64,000 nt of DNA from Methanobrevibacter wolinii SH (lineage in GTDB: Archaea > Methanobacteriota > Methanobacteria > Methanobacteriales > Methanobacteriaceae), in assembly GCF_000621965.1 (NCBI RefSeq), contig NZ_JHWX01000015.1, positions 1 through 64,000 of the forward strand, written 5' to 3'. The notes under the pieces are model-generated. The model saw nothing but the letters and a program-made list of their open reading frames with translations. It did no database searches and was not told where the DNA came from. Below, one piece after another: positions 10,697 to 19,935 of the stretch. The position numbers and the translations under genes are program-made. How positions within the stretch are numbered: position 1 is the first letter of the stretch; every line of letters begins with the position of its first letter.

Positions 10697-11380
10697 TTAT
10701 AAAATTTTATTTAATGCAACAACTGTTGGTTCAATTTCTTCTTTATTAATACCAACAACTAATTCTTCAGGTTTAACTTTTGCTGCTTTTCTAGAACCAT
10801 CACAACCTAAACTCATATTAGGTTTCTTATTAATAATAGGTCCTGCACATACATCTCCACATACTGATTGAATACCAGAGAAGTTAGGATTAAATCTTTC
10901 TGCATTATTATATACTAATGCTTGTGCTGTTCTCATACCTGCTAATGGTTTTGCAAAGTATATAATTACATCTGGTTCAAATTCAGAATCTTTAAGAGGG
11001 CAATAAATAACTCCTTTATGTCTTACATCAAGTTTTGGTAAAGCTTCATACAATTCTTTACTTTCTTCTATTGATTTGAATCTTCCAAGTTCAAAGTATT
11101 TTTCCCCACTTGAAACTTTTTTAGGTGCATCTTCTAATCCAATTGCACTAGATCCACCTTTACATGCTTCTTCATCTTTAGTTGCATAGAAAGCTTTTCC
11201 ATCTGCAGCATATTTAACCATTTGACAATGTCTTGTTGGTTCAGCAAGTTTTTCAATATTTGCTGGAATCTCATTTTCATCATCAAAGAATTTAATAGCA
11301 ACAACTTCCGAATCTAAACCTAATTTTTCTTTAATAACTGATGCATATTCTGCATTTTTACTAATATCATATTCTGCCAT
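10697..11380 (-). CDS. DUF169 family protein
   Basis: A 227-residue soluble protein of the DUF169 family (COG2043), common in methanogens. Recognisable parts are the early LGLDSEVVAIKFFDD strand, the RHCQMVKYAADGKAFYA block, PLKDSEFEPDVIIYFAKP and the cysteine-rich GIQSVCGDVCAGPIINKKPNMSLGCDGSRK region. The function is unknown; the conserved cysteines suggest metal or cofactor binding. The start is set by GGAGGT 7 bases before ATG 11380; a longer frame to 11395 would start upstream of that site. It lies alone, convergent with uvrA. Confidence 0.88.
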   Translation of the reverse strand: MAEYDISKNAEYASVIKEKLGLDSEVVAIKFFDDENEIPANIEKLAEPTRHCQMVKYAADGKAFYATKDEEACKGGSSAIGLEDAPKKVSSGEKYFELGRFKSIEESKELYEALPKLDVRHKGVIYCPLKDSEFEPDVIIYFAKPLAGMRTAQALVYNNAERFNPNFSGIQSVCGDVCAGPIINKKPNMSLGCDGSRKAAKVKPEELVVGINKEEIEPTVVALNKIL

Positions 11381-11513
11381 TATTAGTACCTCCACATTTT
11401 CTAATAATATTTAATATGTTCTTATATATACTTAATTTTTATTATAACAATTGTTTAAACTAACTAATAAATTATATATACTTAATTTTCATTATAGTAA
11501 TTAACTAATATAA

Positions 11514-13091
11514 TTATAATCTCCTTTTTGCTTTATCACGTATAAACTCATTAGGATCAGAATTTGCAATTTCTTTTAATAATTTTGTATTATGTAAACG
11601 GTCAATAGCAACTCCACGTACATTAATATCCTTATCTTTTTTAGCAATCTTTTCAATTAATTTCATATTATTAATTTTATTTAATGCTTTAATACGTACT
11701 TCTTCATATTGTGAATTATTTAATATTACTTCAAGTATACTTTCTGTATCTATTTTACTAACTGCTGAAATTCCAATATTTTGATTTTTAGTTTTTGCAA
11801 TAACCTCTGTAAGTAATTTCTCATCATCAAGTTTATTTACTGCAAATCTAGCTGTATCTTCATATTCTGTATTAATAGCAATCTCTTTAAGATATTCTTT
11901 ATTGTTTATTTTATTTGTACAGATTTTACGTATCTCTGAAAATTCACTTTCAATTGCAATTTCACTTAAAACCTTTTCATCTTTAAGATTTGGATTTTCA
12001 AGTACTGCCTTAATAACACTAATATCTTTATCATTTAAAATAATCTTTTTAAGTATATTTTCATTATCTATTTTAAGAGATGCATTTTTACGTATAATTG
12101 GATTTTCATCATTAAGTGCAATATCTTCAAGTACACTTAAATCATTAAGAAGTTTTATTGCTTTATCTTTAACAAAATTATCTTTATCATTTAATGCTAA
12201 GTTTTTAATAAAATCTTCATCATGTGTTTTTTCCATAACTTTAATCTTAACATCAGAATGATTAGTATTTAATCCAAGTTTAATTAATGCATCATTATCT
12301 TTAATTTCAGATATTATTATTTGTCTTATTTTCTCAGATTTATCTTCTGATGCAATTTTTAATAAAAATTTTTCATTTTTGATTTTTTTAAGTAGATATA
12401 ATTTAGTATCTATTAAATCTTCTTTAGTAAAGAGTTCTTCTAATTCCTCTTCATTATCAATATCTGCATTTTTAATTGCTAAATTACGTAGGTGTTCATC
12501 ATTAGAATTAAATGCAATTTTTTTAATATTATCTTTATTTTTAATCTTATTAAATGCAGAATTTCTTGCTTTTTTATCAATAGATTTTATTGCAATATTT
12601 GTTAATATATCTTCATCATCAATATCTTTTAATGCATCATTGATAAATTGTTTATTGTTATTATTACTAATTAAAAGTTCTTCAGCAGCTTTATCTGTTT
12701 TACCTAAATGTTGATATGCTGCAGCACGAGTATCAGTATATTTTGAATTTTTTGCAATATCTGTTAATATATCTTCATCTTGTATTTTAGCAACTGCAAG
12801 AAGTCTGGAATATCTATCTTTAAAGTTAATTGCTATATCTTTTAGCATATTAACATCCATAATTTCATTTACAGCTGTAAGTCTTTCATTTCTATTTTCT
12901 GAATTTTCAGCAAATTCTTTATACATAATCTGCTGTTTTTGTTTAACTGATAATTTATCTGATTCTAAAAGTTCATCTACATCATATTTTTCTTCATTAT
13001 TAGAATCATTATTTAAATTATTTATATTATTATTTGATTGGTTATCTTCATCTTTACTTTTATCTTTTTTTAGAAAATCAAACAATCCCAT
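11514..13091 (-). CDS. HEAT-like repeat protein
   Basis: A 525-residue cytoplasmic protein built almost entirely of degenerate ~23-residue alpha-helical repeats with the pattern (I/L)L-x-x-IA-x-(N/K)-(S/D)-x-x-x-x-(I/V)R-x-x-A-x-x-x-(I/L), for example ILTDIAKNSKYTDTRAAAY. A lysine/asparagine/aspartate-rich N-terminal tail (residues 9-50) precedes them. HEAT/leucine-rich-variant-like arrays normally form scaffolds for protein interactions. No catalytic motif is visible. AAGGTAATATT precedes ATG 13091. The N-terminal MGLFDFLKK is amphipathic and could touch membranes. The partner is unknown. Confidence 0.75.
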   Translation of the reverse strand: MGLFDFLKKDKSKDEDNQSNNNINNLNNDSNNEEKYDVDELLESDKLSVKQKQQIMYKEFAENSENRNERLTAVNEIMDVNMLKDIAINFKDRYSRLLAVAKIQDEDILTDIAKNSKYTDTRAAAYQHLGKTDKAAEELLISNNNNKQFINDALKDIDDEDILTNIAIKSIDKKARNSAFNKIKNKDNIKKIAFNSNDEHLRNLAIKNADIDNEEELEELFTKEDLIDTKLYLLKKIKNEKFLLKIASEDKSEKIRQIIISEIKDNDALIKLGLNTNHSDVKIKVMEKTHDEDFIKNLALNDKDNFVKDKAIKLLNDLSVLEDIALNDENPIIRKNASLKIDNENILKKIILNDKDISVIKAVLENPNLKDEKVLSEIAIESEFSEIRKICTNKINNKEYLKEIAINTEYEDTARFAVNKLDDEKLLTEVIAKTKNQNIGISAVSKIDTESILEVILNNSQYEEVRIKALNKINNMKLIEKIAKKDKDINVRGVAIDRLHNTKLLKEIANSDPNEFIRDKAKRRL

Positions 13092-13655
13092 AATATTACC
13101 TTTTATTTAATTATTTTAAATTGATTCATTGAAATTAACTTATTTAAAATTTTAACTTTTTATAGAAGTATGATATTTTCTATAATTTGAAAATATATCT
13201 TATTTAATAATTTAACTTTTTATAGAAGTATGATATTTTCTATAGTTTAAAAATATATCATATTTAAAAATTTAACTTCTTATGGAAGTATGATACTTTC
13301 CATAATTTGAAAATATATCTTATTTAAAAATTTAATCATATAAAATCCCATATTATTAAATTACAAAAGATATATTTAATTTTTAGAAATTTCAATAAAG
13401 TCAAATAATCAAAATTTTTAATAATTTACTAAATCCATATTATACAAGATTATTACCTTTAAAATATAAAAATCTATGATTTTGAATTTATATATAATTT
13501 ATAATATTATATACCTATTTATATTTTATATAAATTTTTTAAATTTATATACTAAAATAAACAGAAATATAAATATTATTAATGGCCTTAATAGGTTAAA
13601 TTTTTAAAATAATAATTTATATATAAAATTTATAATTACTTTGGAGAGGATTAAT
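13092..13655. other. divergent gap between HEAT protein and pyrG
   Basis: The gap holds the 60-bp tandem repeat at 13141-13335, then AT-rich DNA. TATA-like stretches at about 13498-13550 suit a pyrG promoter. GGAGAGGA at 13643-13650 is the pyrG ribosome site. Confidence 0.6.
13141..13335. repeat. 3.25-copy tandem repeat, 60-bp period, with conserved hairpin
   Basis: The units begin at 13141, 13201, 13261 and (partial) 13321. Each of the three full units contains an inverted repeat, TATAGAA/TTCTATA (13161-13167 with 13178-13184; 13221-13227 with 13238-13244). In unit 3 it becomes TATGGAA/TTCCATA (13281-13287 with 13298-13304), a two-sided change that keeps pairing. Confidence 0.85.
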
Positions 13656-15281
13656 CTGACAAAATATATTATTATCACTGGAGGAGTAGTAAGTTCAATT
13701 GGAAAAGGAATAACTTCTGCTTCAATTGGTAGATTACTTAGATCTTATGGAGTTAAAGTATCTGCTATAAAAATAGATCCATATCTTAATTGGGATTCTG
13801 GAACTTTAAATCCATATCAACACGGTGAAGTATTTGTAACATATGATGGTATGGAAACTGATTTAGATTTAGGACATTATGAAAGATTTTTAGATGTTGA
13901 ACTTCCAGGTATGGCAAATATTACTACTGGTAAAGTTTATAAATCAGTTATTACTAAAGAAAGAAGAGGAGATTATTTAGGTGCATGTGTACAAATTATT
14001 CCACATATTACTGATGAAATTAAAAGAATGATTCGTTCTGCAGCTAGTAAAAAAGATTATGATGTTGTTCTTGTAGAACTTGGTGGTACAGTTGGAGATA
14101 TTGAATCTCAACCATTTTTAGAAGCTTTAAGACAATTAAGAAATGAAGAAGGTCATGAAAATGTTATGTTTGTACATGTAACTTATGTACCTTATCTTAA
14201 TGCAGCTAAAGAATTTAAAACAAAACCAACTCAACATTCTACAAAAGAATTAAGAAGTACTGGTATTGTACCTGATATGATTGTATGTAGATCAGAATCA
14301 CCAATTGATGAAGATCTTCAGAAAAAAATCTCTAATTTCTGTGATGTAGATGAAAAAGCAGTAGTTAATACTCCTGATGCTAGTAGTATCTATGAAGTTC
14401 CACTTGTACTTGATAATAATAATGTTGGAGAATTTATTGTAAATAGATTAAGTCTTAATATAGAACCTGATTCTTCAAAACTTGATTCATGGAGAGAAGT
14501 TGTTAAAAAACTTGAAATTAAATCCCCAAAAGTAACAATAGGTATTGTTGGTAAATATGTTGAACTTGAAGATGCATACATAAGTATTCGCGAATCATTA
14601 CAACATGCTGCAGCACATGTTGGAGTTAATATGGATATTGAATATATTAATGCAGATGTTGATCATCTTGATAAGGACGTACTTTCACAACTTGATGGTA
14701 TATTAATTCCAGGAGGATTTGGTGGTCGTGGATTTGAAGGTAAACTTGAAGCTGTAGATTATGCAATTGATAATGAAGTACCTATATTTGGTATATGTTT
14801 AGGTATGCAATCCATGGTTACCCAATTTGCAAGACGTAATGGATTTGAAGGTGCTAACAGTACTGAATTTGATAAAGGTAATAAGTTCCCTGTAATTGAT
14901 ATGATGGAAAAACAAAAAGAAATTAAACAAATGGGTGGAACTATGCGTCTTGGAGGATATGATTGTAAATTAGTCAAAGGTACTAAAACTTATGATGCAT
15001 ATTCAAAATTCAGTGATTACTTCAAAGGTGAAGATTTAATTGAAGAACGTCATAGACATAGATTTGAATTTAACAATGATTATAGGGCTATTTTACAAGA
15101 AAAAGGTTTAGTTTTATCTGGTATTTCACCTGATGACTTTTTAGTTGAAATTATTGAACTTCCAAATCATCCATGGTTTATTGGTTGTCAATTCCATCCA
15201 GAATTTAAATCCAGACCAAATAGACCACATCCACTCTTTACTTCATTTGTTGATGCTGCATATAAATACTCAAAAGAATAA
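13656..15281 (+). CDS. pyrG: CTP synthase
   Basis: CTP synthase aminates UTP to CTP using ATP and glutamine. The N-terminal synthetase domain shows TKYIIITGGVVSSIGKGI (nucleotide loop), LNWDSGTLNPYQHGEVFV and the TGMVPD-like STGIVPDMIVCRS. The C-terminal glutamine amidotransferase domain shows GGFGGRG (oxyanion), the nucleophile Cys in GICLGMQ, and HRHRFEFN plus HPEFKSRP for the catalytic His/Glu. The family begins M-TKYI. The only in-frame codon there is CTG at 13656, 5 bases after GGAGAGGA, so I propose a CTG start (541 residues). TTG 13641 would overlap its own ribosome site; ATT 13650 is another candidate. Confidence 0.95.
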   Translation: MTKYIIITGGVVSSIGKGITSASIGRLLRSYGVKVSAIKIDPYLNWDSGTLNPYQHGEVFVTYDGMETDLDLGHYERFLDVELPGMANITTGKVYKSVITKERRGDYLGACVQIIPHITDEIKRMIRSAASKKDYDVVLVELGGTVGDIESQPFLEALRQLRNEEGHENVMFVHVTYVPYLNAAKEFKTKPTQHSTKELRSTGIVPDMIVCRSESPIDEDLQKKISNFCDVDEKAVVNTPDASSIYEVPLVLDNNNVGEFIVNRLSLNIEPDSSKLDSWREVVKKLEIKSPKVTIGIVGKYVELEDAYISIRESLQHAAAHVGVNMDIEYINADVDHLDKDVLSQLDGILIPGGFGGRGFEGKLEAVDYAIDNEVPIFGICLGMQSMVTQFARRNGFEGANSTEFDKGNKFPVIDMMEKQKEIKQMGGTMRLGGYDCKLVKGTKTYDAYSKFSDYFKGEDLIEERHRHRFEFNNDYRAILQEKGLVLSGISPDDFLVEIIELPNHPWFIGCQFHPEFKSRPNRPHPLFTSFVDAAYKYSKE

Positions 15282-15282
15282 A

Positions 15283-15310
15283 ATAAAGAGTACATCCTCT
15301 CACTCTTTAT
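15283..15310 (+). terminator. pyrG terminator hairpin
   Basis: ATAAAGAGT (15283-15291) pairs with ACTCTTTAT (15302-15310). The hairpin starts two bases after the stop codon. Confidence 0.55.
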
Positions 15311-15738
15311 ATTCTTTCTGATTTTATAAACTAATTTTTAATATTCCTTTTATCTATATTTAATAAACTGATTTTTAATATTTTAATAATTTTAAGTACA
15401 TATTATAAATTTAAAAAGAATTAATTTTAATAAAGAAATAATATTAATTTTAAACTAAATTTAATTAATATAATAATTAAAAAATAATTATAAGATTATA
15501 AAATCAATTAAAAATAAAATTAACTATATATTAATACAATTAATTAAAATAAAATTAGTTATACTACAAATAAATAATTTAAACTAATTAATTTTACTAT
15601 CAATAAAATTAAAATTAAATCTACTACTTATAATAAATTAATAAAAAAATTTTTAAAACACTAAAAAACTTTAAATTAATATTTTAATTTAAGACTATAT
15701 AATTAAGTTATTTTTGAATCACATTATAAGTTTTATAC
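15311..15738. other. AT-rich gap upstream of prepilin peptidase
   Basis: Nothing beyond low-complexity TTAATTAA-type sequence. The next gene has no visible ribosome site, and a TATA-like TATAATTAAG lies about 40 bp upstream of its ATG, so the transcript may be nearly leaderless. Confidence 0.4.
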
Positions 15739-16551
15739 ATGGATTTATTCATTATTCCAGTAATTGTAGTTTTAATTGCTACTATTATTGCTTCATATAC
15801 AGATATACAATATAATATTATTAGTAATAAACTAAATTTAATTCTAATTATATTAGGTATAGTTCTCAGTTTATTTTTTACAATATTTTATAGAAATCCA
15901 TATTTTATAAGTTCCTCATTAATATCAGGTATATCAATATTCATAATATCATATATTTTATGGATATTAGGTTTATGGGCAGGTGGTGATGTTAAACTAC
16001 TTACTGGTATAGCATTTATGATTCCATCAAATTATTATAAATTATCAAATTTTTGGCCATTTACACTAGATTTAATAATAAATAGCCTTTTAATTGCTTT
16101 TCCTTTTATTTTTATATATATTTCAATTTTTAAATTAAGATCTAATAATGATAATTTATTTAATAAAATAAAATATGAAATATTAAGTTTTAATATATTT
16201 AATTCAACAAATAGATTTTCAACTTACCTTGTTCCAATAAATAATTTAAAAAAAGGTATGATTTTAGATAAAACTAATTTTAATAGTAAAGAAGCATATG
16301 ATTTTATTTTAAATAATTTAGATGATTTAAATAATTTATACCTAAAAAAATTTAATGAAGAATACATTATCAAATCTCAAAGTTCTGCAGGTTTAAATTA
16401 TAAAGATATTAAACTCTTAAAAGAACTTAAAAATAAAGATTTAATTAAACCTAATGTTTTTATAAAAATTGGAATTCCATTTGCTCCAATAATATGTATT
16501 GGATATATTATAACCTTATTTTATGGTAATTTAATAATTAGCATAATTTGA
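15739..16551 (+). CDS. prepilin peptidase, EppA/FlaK-like (A24 family)
   Basis: A membrane aspartic protease that cleaves class III (type IV pilin-like) signal peptides on the cytoplasmic face. Hydrophobic helices fill residues 1-150. The two catalytic aspartates are visible as Asp22 in SYTDIQYNIISNKL and Asp84 in the GxGD-type motif AGGDVKLL. A hydrophilic domain follows (about 140-240) and then a final helix. At 270 residues it is longer than bacterial enzymes and fits the archaeal EppA/FlaK group. The next gene, 53 bp downstream, encodes a protein with exactly the signal this enzyme would cut. There is no clear ribosome site. Confidence 0.85.
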   Translation: MDLFIIPVIVVLIATIIASYTDIQYNIISNKLNLILIILGIVLSLFFTIFYRNPYFISSSLISGISIFIISYILWILGLWAGGDVKLLTGIAFMIPSNYYKLSNFWPFTLDLIINSLLIAFPFIFIYISIFKLRSNNDNLFNKIKYEILSFNIFNSTNRFSTYLVPINNLKKGMILDKTNFNSKEAYDFILNNLDDLNNLYLKKFNEEYIIKSQSSAGLNYKDIKLLKELKNKDLIKPNVFIKIGIPFAPIICIGYIITLFYGNLIISII

Positions 16552-16604
16552 TTAATAAAATAATATTTAAGTAAAAATTTAACTTAATTTAAATACGTGA
16601 TTAT

Positions 16605-17042
16605 ATGAAATTTATAAAATCAGATAAAGGCCAATTATCTATTGAATACTTATTTATTTTTATAATATCAATAACATTAATTACTTTAATTTTTATTCCA
16701 CTAATTTCAGATTCTCTAGATTATACAATTGATGTTACACAGACATATAATACAAAGGCAGAATTATCTGAAATTGTTAATGGAATTAATGATGTTTATG
16801 CTTCTGGATCTGGTTCAAAAAGAACAATATTTTTAACAATGCCTGAAGATTGTATTTTAAGTTTTTCATCTAATAATATTAATACTAATTTAAAATTATC
16901 TGATAATACAATAAAAAATATAAAATTAAATACAGAATATGATAATTTAAATAATCCCCCAATACAATTAAAAAAAGGATATAATAAATTATGTATTGAA
17001 TGGCCAGAGGATACATCAGATATTAAGATTTATTTAATTTAA
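16605..17042 (+). CDS. class III signal peptide (pilin-like) protein
   Basis: A 145-residue secreted or pilus-like protein. The N-terminus MKFIKSDKGQLSIEYLFIF has a basic leader, then Gly9 before Gln10 in the Q-x-S-x-E pattern, and then a hydrophobic helix (residues 15-34). This is the hallmark of class III signal peptides processed by EppA in methanogens. The rest is a polar domain rich in Asn, Ser and Thr, with two cysteines (in EDCILSF and KLCIEW) that could form a disulfide. GTGAT precedes ATG 16605. Co-location with the peptidase suggests a dedicated pair for a surface fibre or a wall-anchored protein. Confidence 0.85.
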   Translation: MKFIKSDKGQLSIEYLFIFIISITLITLIFIPLISDSLDYTIDVTQTYNTKAELSEIVNGINDVYASGSGSKRTIFLTMPEDCILSFSSNNINTNLKLSDNTIKNIKLNTEYDNLNNPPIQLKKGYNKLCIEWPEDTSDIKIYLI

Positions 17043-17304
17043 TAATTATTTTTAATTGAAGCTATATTTAAACAATATTGAATACTTAAAAATCTAATTT
17101 AATAAGGTTTATTTTAAAAATCAGTGAATTTTAACTAAATTCATTAAAAATAGTTATATATTTATAAAATTAATAAACATTATATTTAATGAATTCTATA
17201 AATTAATATAATTTTTAATTAAATTTTAATGTTAAAAATAAATTAACAAGTACTTTAAAAAACAATACCTAATTAAAAATTAATAATTTTATGAGAGTGA
17301 ATAT

Positions 17305-18474
17305 ATGGATGTATTTATGATATTATTATATGTTATACTGTTTTTACTCTTAATGATATTCATCTTCTCTGTAGCTGTACTAAGTCCTTATTTAGATAGA
17401 AAAGATTTAGTTGGAATCCTTGCAGTAGGTTTTATATTAGGTGCAATTGGAGGTATATTCTTCATAAGCCCAATATATGATGATTTTCCTGCATTAATTG
17501 GTACTGTTGATGCAATGGTTACTGGTCAAAATGAATATATTGATGTAGATGTAAGTTCACAAGCAGATAATAATGTAACAGATATGGAAAATAAGATTAA
17601 AAATGTTCCTGGTGTAAAAGGTGTTACTACTTCAGGGGTACTTATAGTAACGAGTAATTTCTCTTCGAATTATTCTGATTCCCTTAAAAATGGTATAATG
17701 CATAATATTAACCAATCTTCACATGTTAAAGATGTTAAAGTTAATAGTACACAAGGCATTATAAATGTAACTGTTAAAAACGATACTAACCCAATAGACA
17801 TGAAAAATGACTTAGAAGAATATTTATCTGAATCATATGCTTTATATGCAACATCAACTACATTTAGACTCCAAGCTCATGTAAATGTTAATGATGTTGA
17901 TACTGTTGAAGCGAATATGAAAAAAGAAGGTATTGCATTTTCATCAGTAGAAGGGCCTGTTGAAACATTTGTTGAGGAAAGTAAAAATACATTACCTCCA
18001 TTATGGGTAGCTTACATCATTTCAGGAATCATAGGTATAATATTTGCAGTTCTTGGTATGTTTGCTGATAAAATTTATTATGGTTGGAAAAATACTGTAA
18101 AGTCTAGGAAAAATCCAAGTAAAACTAAAAAAGCAGATCTTGATTCTTATGCTAAATTTACAAAAGGATTTGATACAGAAAAATATAAGAAAAAAGATTC
18201 TGATAATAAGGATTCTAATGATAAAGAATCTGATTCTAAAACTTCAGAAATAGTTGAAGATGGTAATCTTCATACAGTTGAAGACATACCTAAAGAGGTT
18301 GAGGAGAAACAAAATAAAATAGACAACCTCAAAGAGGATAAAGAGAAAAAAGTAATTAACGCACTTAAAAAAGAGTCTAAAGTTGAAGATTCAGCCGATA
18401 ATTCCAAAGAATATAAAAAAGATTCTACAGAACTAGAAAAAACATTAGATGACTTTAAAAATAAAAAAGAATAG
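17305..18474 (+). CDS. membrane protein with extracytoplasmic domain, unknown function
   Basis: A 389-residue protein, not assigned to a family. Two helices lie at about 4-28 and 36-58. An extracellular region (about 60-230) follows, carrying many Asn-x-Ser/Thr sequons and two or three repeats of an IKNVPGVKGV-like ferredoxin-fold pattern. A further helix lies at about 232-255 (PPLWVAYIISGIIGIIFAVLGMF). The cytoplasmic tail (about 265-389) is very rich in Lys, Glu, Asp and Ser and probably disordered. GAGAGTGA precedes the ATG. It follows the pilin pair in the same direction, but a 262-bp gap argues for its own promoter. Confidence 0.75.
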   Translation: MDVFMILLYVILFLLLMIFIFSVAVLSPYLDRKDLVGILAVGFILGAIGGIFFISPIYDDFPALIGTVDAMVTGQNEYIDVDVSSQADNNVTDMENKIKNVPGVKGVTTSGVLIVTSNFSSNYSDSLKNGIMHNINQSSHVKDVKVNSTQGIINVTVKNDTNPIDMKNDLEEYLSESYALYATSTTFRLQAHVNVNDVDTVEANMKKEGIAFSSVEGPVETFVEESKNTLPPLWVAYIISGIIGIIFAVLGMFADKIYYGWKNTVKSRKNPSKTKKADLDSYAKFTKGFDTEKYKKKDSDNKDSNDKESDSKTSEIVEDGNLHTVEDIPKEVEEKQNKIDNLKEDKEKKVINALKKESKVEDSADNSKEYKKDSTELEKTLDDFKNKKE

Positions 18475-18497
18475 TTTTAAACTATTTTCTTTTTTTA
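18470..18497 (+). terminator. hairpin and T-rich tract
   Basis: AATAGT (18470-18475) pairs with ACTATT (18481-18486) across a 5-base loop. A TTTTCTTTTTTT-like tract follows. The stem includes the stop codon. Confidence 0.5.
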
Positions 18498-18852
18498 ACT
18501 TTTTTACTAATTTTACAATTTTAATAATAAACAACTTATTTCCATAATTTAAATTTATTAATATAAATTTTATGAAAAATTTTATTATTAAAAAATATTT
18601 TTTAAACATCATATTTAATTTGTTTTATTTAGATAAAAACATGAAATAATTTAATATAAATTTTTTTACTCAAAAAATATAATCTTCCTATATTTAAAAT
18701 TTAAAATAAAGATTAATTTTTTACTAAATTTTTTATAAAAATCTAATAATTTTAATAAAGTTTAAATTTATTAAAAAATATAAATAAAATTGTTATTTAT
18801 GAATGATTTATAATTTGATTAAATTTTTTAACAATATTAAAAAGGTGAGTAA
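18487..18852. other. AT-rich gap upstream of FrhB-like gene
   Basis: No gene or clear motif. In particular, nothing in it resembles the missing N-terminal half that a normal FrhB would have. GGTGAG at 18843-18848 is the ribosome site for the next gene. Confidence 0.5.
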
Positions 18853-19935
18853 ATGAGTGATATTAAAACTGCAATGGTTGGAACTCCATGTCAAATTTTA
18901 GCTGCTACTAAAATTAATAAATATTCAGATATAACTGGAGGATCACCAATAGATTTAAAAATTGGATTATTTTGTATGGAAAATTATTCATATAAATATC
19001 TTAAAGAATTTTTAAAAGAAAACAATATAGAAATGTATGATGTAAAAGAATTCCGTATTGAAAAAGGTAGATTCATAGTTTATAAAAATGATGGTACTAC
19101 TTTTTCAATTCCAGTTGCTGAAACTAAAATATTCAGTCGTAAAAATTGTAATATATGTACCGATTATACTGCAGATTTATCTGATATATCTGTAGGATCT
19201 GTTGGTTCACCAAAAGGTTACTCCACAATTATTGTTAGGTCTAAAAAAGGTAAAAAAATCATTGAAGATTGTGTTAAAAAAGGACTTTTTACAACAGAAC
19301 CAATTAGTGACAAAGGACTTAAACTTTTAGAAAGAATTGCAAATAAAAAAATTAAATCTAATCTTGAAAACATTCATACTAGAGAATCTGTTGGAAGACA
19401 AGTTTTATCACAAAGACATTTAAGTGATGAAATCTCAAGAGAAGAATCCAAAAACTGTCAATTTAGTAATCTTGAAGCAGATGTTATTAGTGTTGGTGGA
19501 TGTGTACTTTGTGGTGCATGTGAATATGTATGTCCTGAAAAAATAATTGAAATTAATGATAGAAAACCACAAGTATATGGTGAATGTAGAAAAGATTGTC
19601 ATGCATGTTACTTCGCTTGTCCTAGGACATATATAAGTACTGATATTTTACCTGAGGATATTGATGAAAAACCAGTTGGAGAATATATTGAAATCTTCTC
19701 TGCAAAATCAGATACTGTAACAGGTCAAGACGGTGGAATAGTTAGTAGTATTTTAATACATTTACTTGAAGAGAATATTGTTGATGAAGTATTCCTTGTA
19801 GGTCAAGATGAGAACGAACCATGGAAACCTAGATCTTTTGTTTCAGATAAAATCGAAGATGTAATTCATGCTGCTGGAACTAAATATAGTACTGTACCTA
19901 TTGGATTCAAAGCATTAACTGAGAAAAAAGAATAA
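18853..19935 (+). CDS. FrhB/FdhB-like iron-sulfur flavoprotein with permuted domain order
   Basis: A relative of the beta subunit of F420-reducing hydrogenase and formate dehydrogenase, which moves electrons between FeS clusters, FAD and F420. The usual order is ferredoxin domain, FrhB N-domain (GG...AGTKY), then FrhB C-domain (VGTPCQ...). Here the 360 residues run: VGTPCQ C-domain (9-14, with CNICTDYTADLSDISVG); then two clusters, C217-C220-C223-C227P and C245-C249-C252-C256P; then the N-domain GQDGGIVSSILIHLLEENIVDEVFLVGQ...AGTKYSTVP at the end. The start has a good GGTGAG site, so truncation of a normal gene is unlikely. Partner and electron donor are unknown. It may be a soluble F420-dependent oxidoreductase module. 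Confidence 0.8.
   Translation: MSDIKTAMVGTPCQILAATKINKYSDITGGSPIDLKIGLFCMENYSYKYLKEFLKENNIEMYDVKEFRIEKGRFIVYKNDGTTFSIPVAETKIFSRKNCNICTDYTADLSDISVGSVGSPKGYSTIIVRSKKGKKIIEDCVKKGLFTTEPISDKGLKLLERIANKKIKSNLENIHTRESVGRQVLSQRHLSDEISREESKNCQFSNLEADVISVGGCVLCGACEYVCPEKIIEINDRKPQVYGECRKDCHACYFACPRTYISTDILPEDIDEKPVGEYIEIFSAKSDTVTGQDGGIVSSILIHLLEENIVDEVFLVGQDENEPWKPRSFVSDKIEDVIHAAGTKYSTVPIGFKALTEKKE

Noticed and set aside
11902-12714. Plus-strand Ser/Leu-rich ORFs opposite the HEAT-like gene
   Set aside because: Composition is the complement of the Asn/Asp/Glu/Lys-rich repeats on the minus strand; shadow ORFs.
7160-13335. Tandem repeats as CRISPR arrays
   Set aside because: Units are contiguous 48-61 bp duplications without constant repeats and variable spacers, and there are no cas genes in the window.
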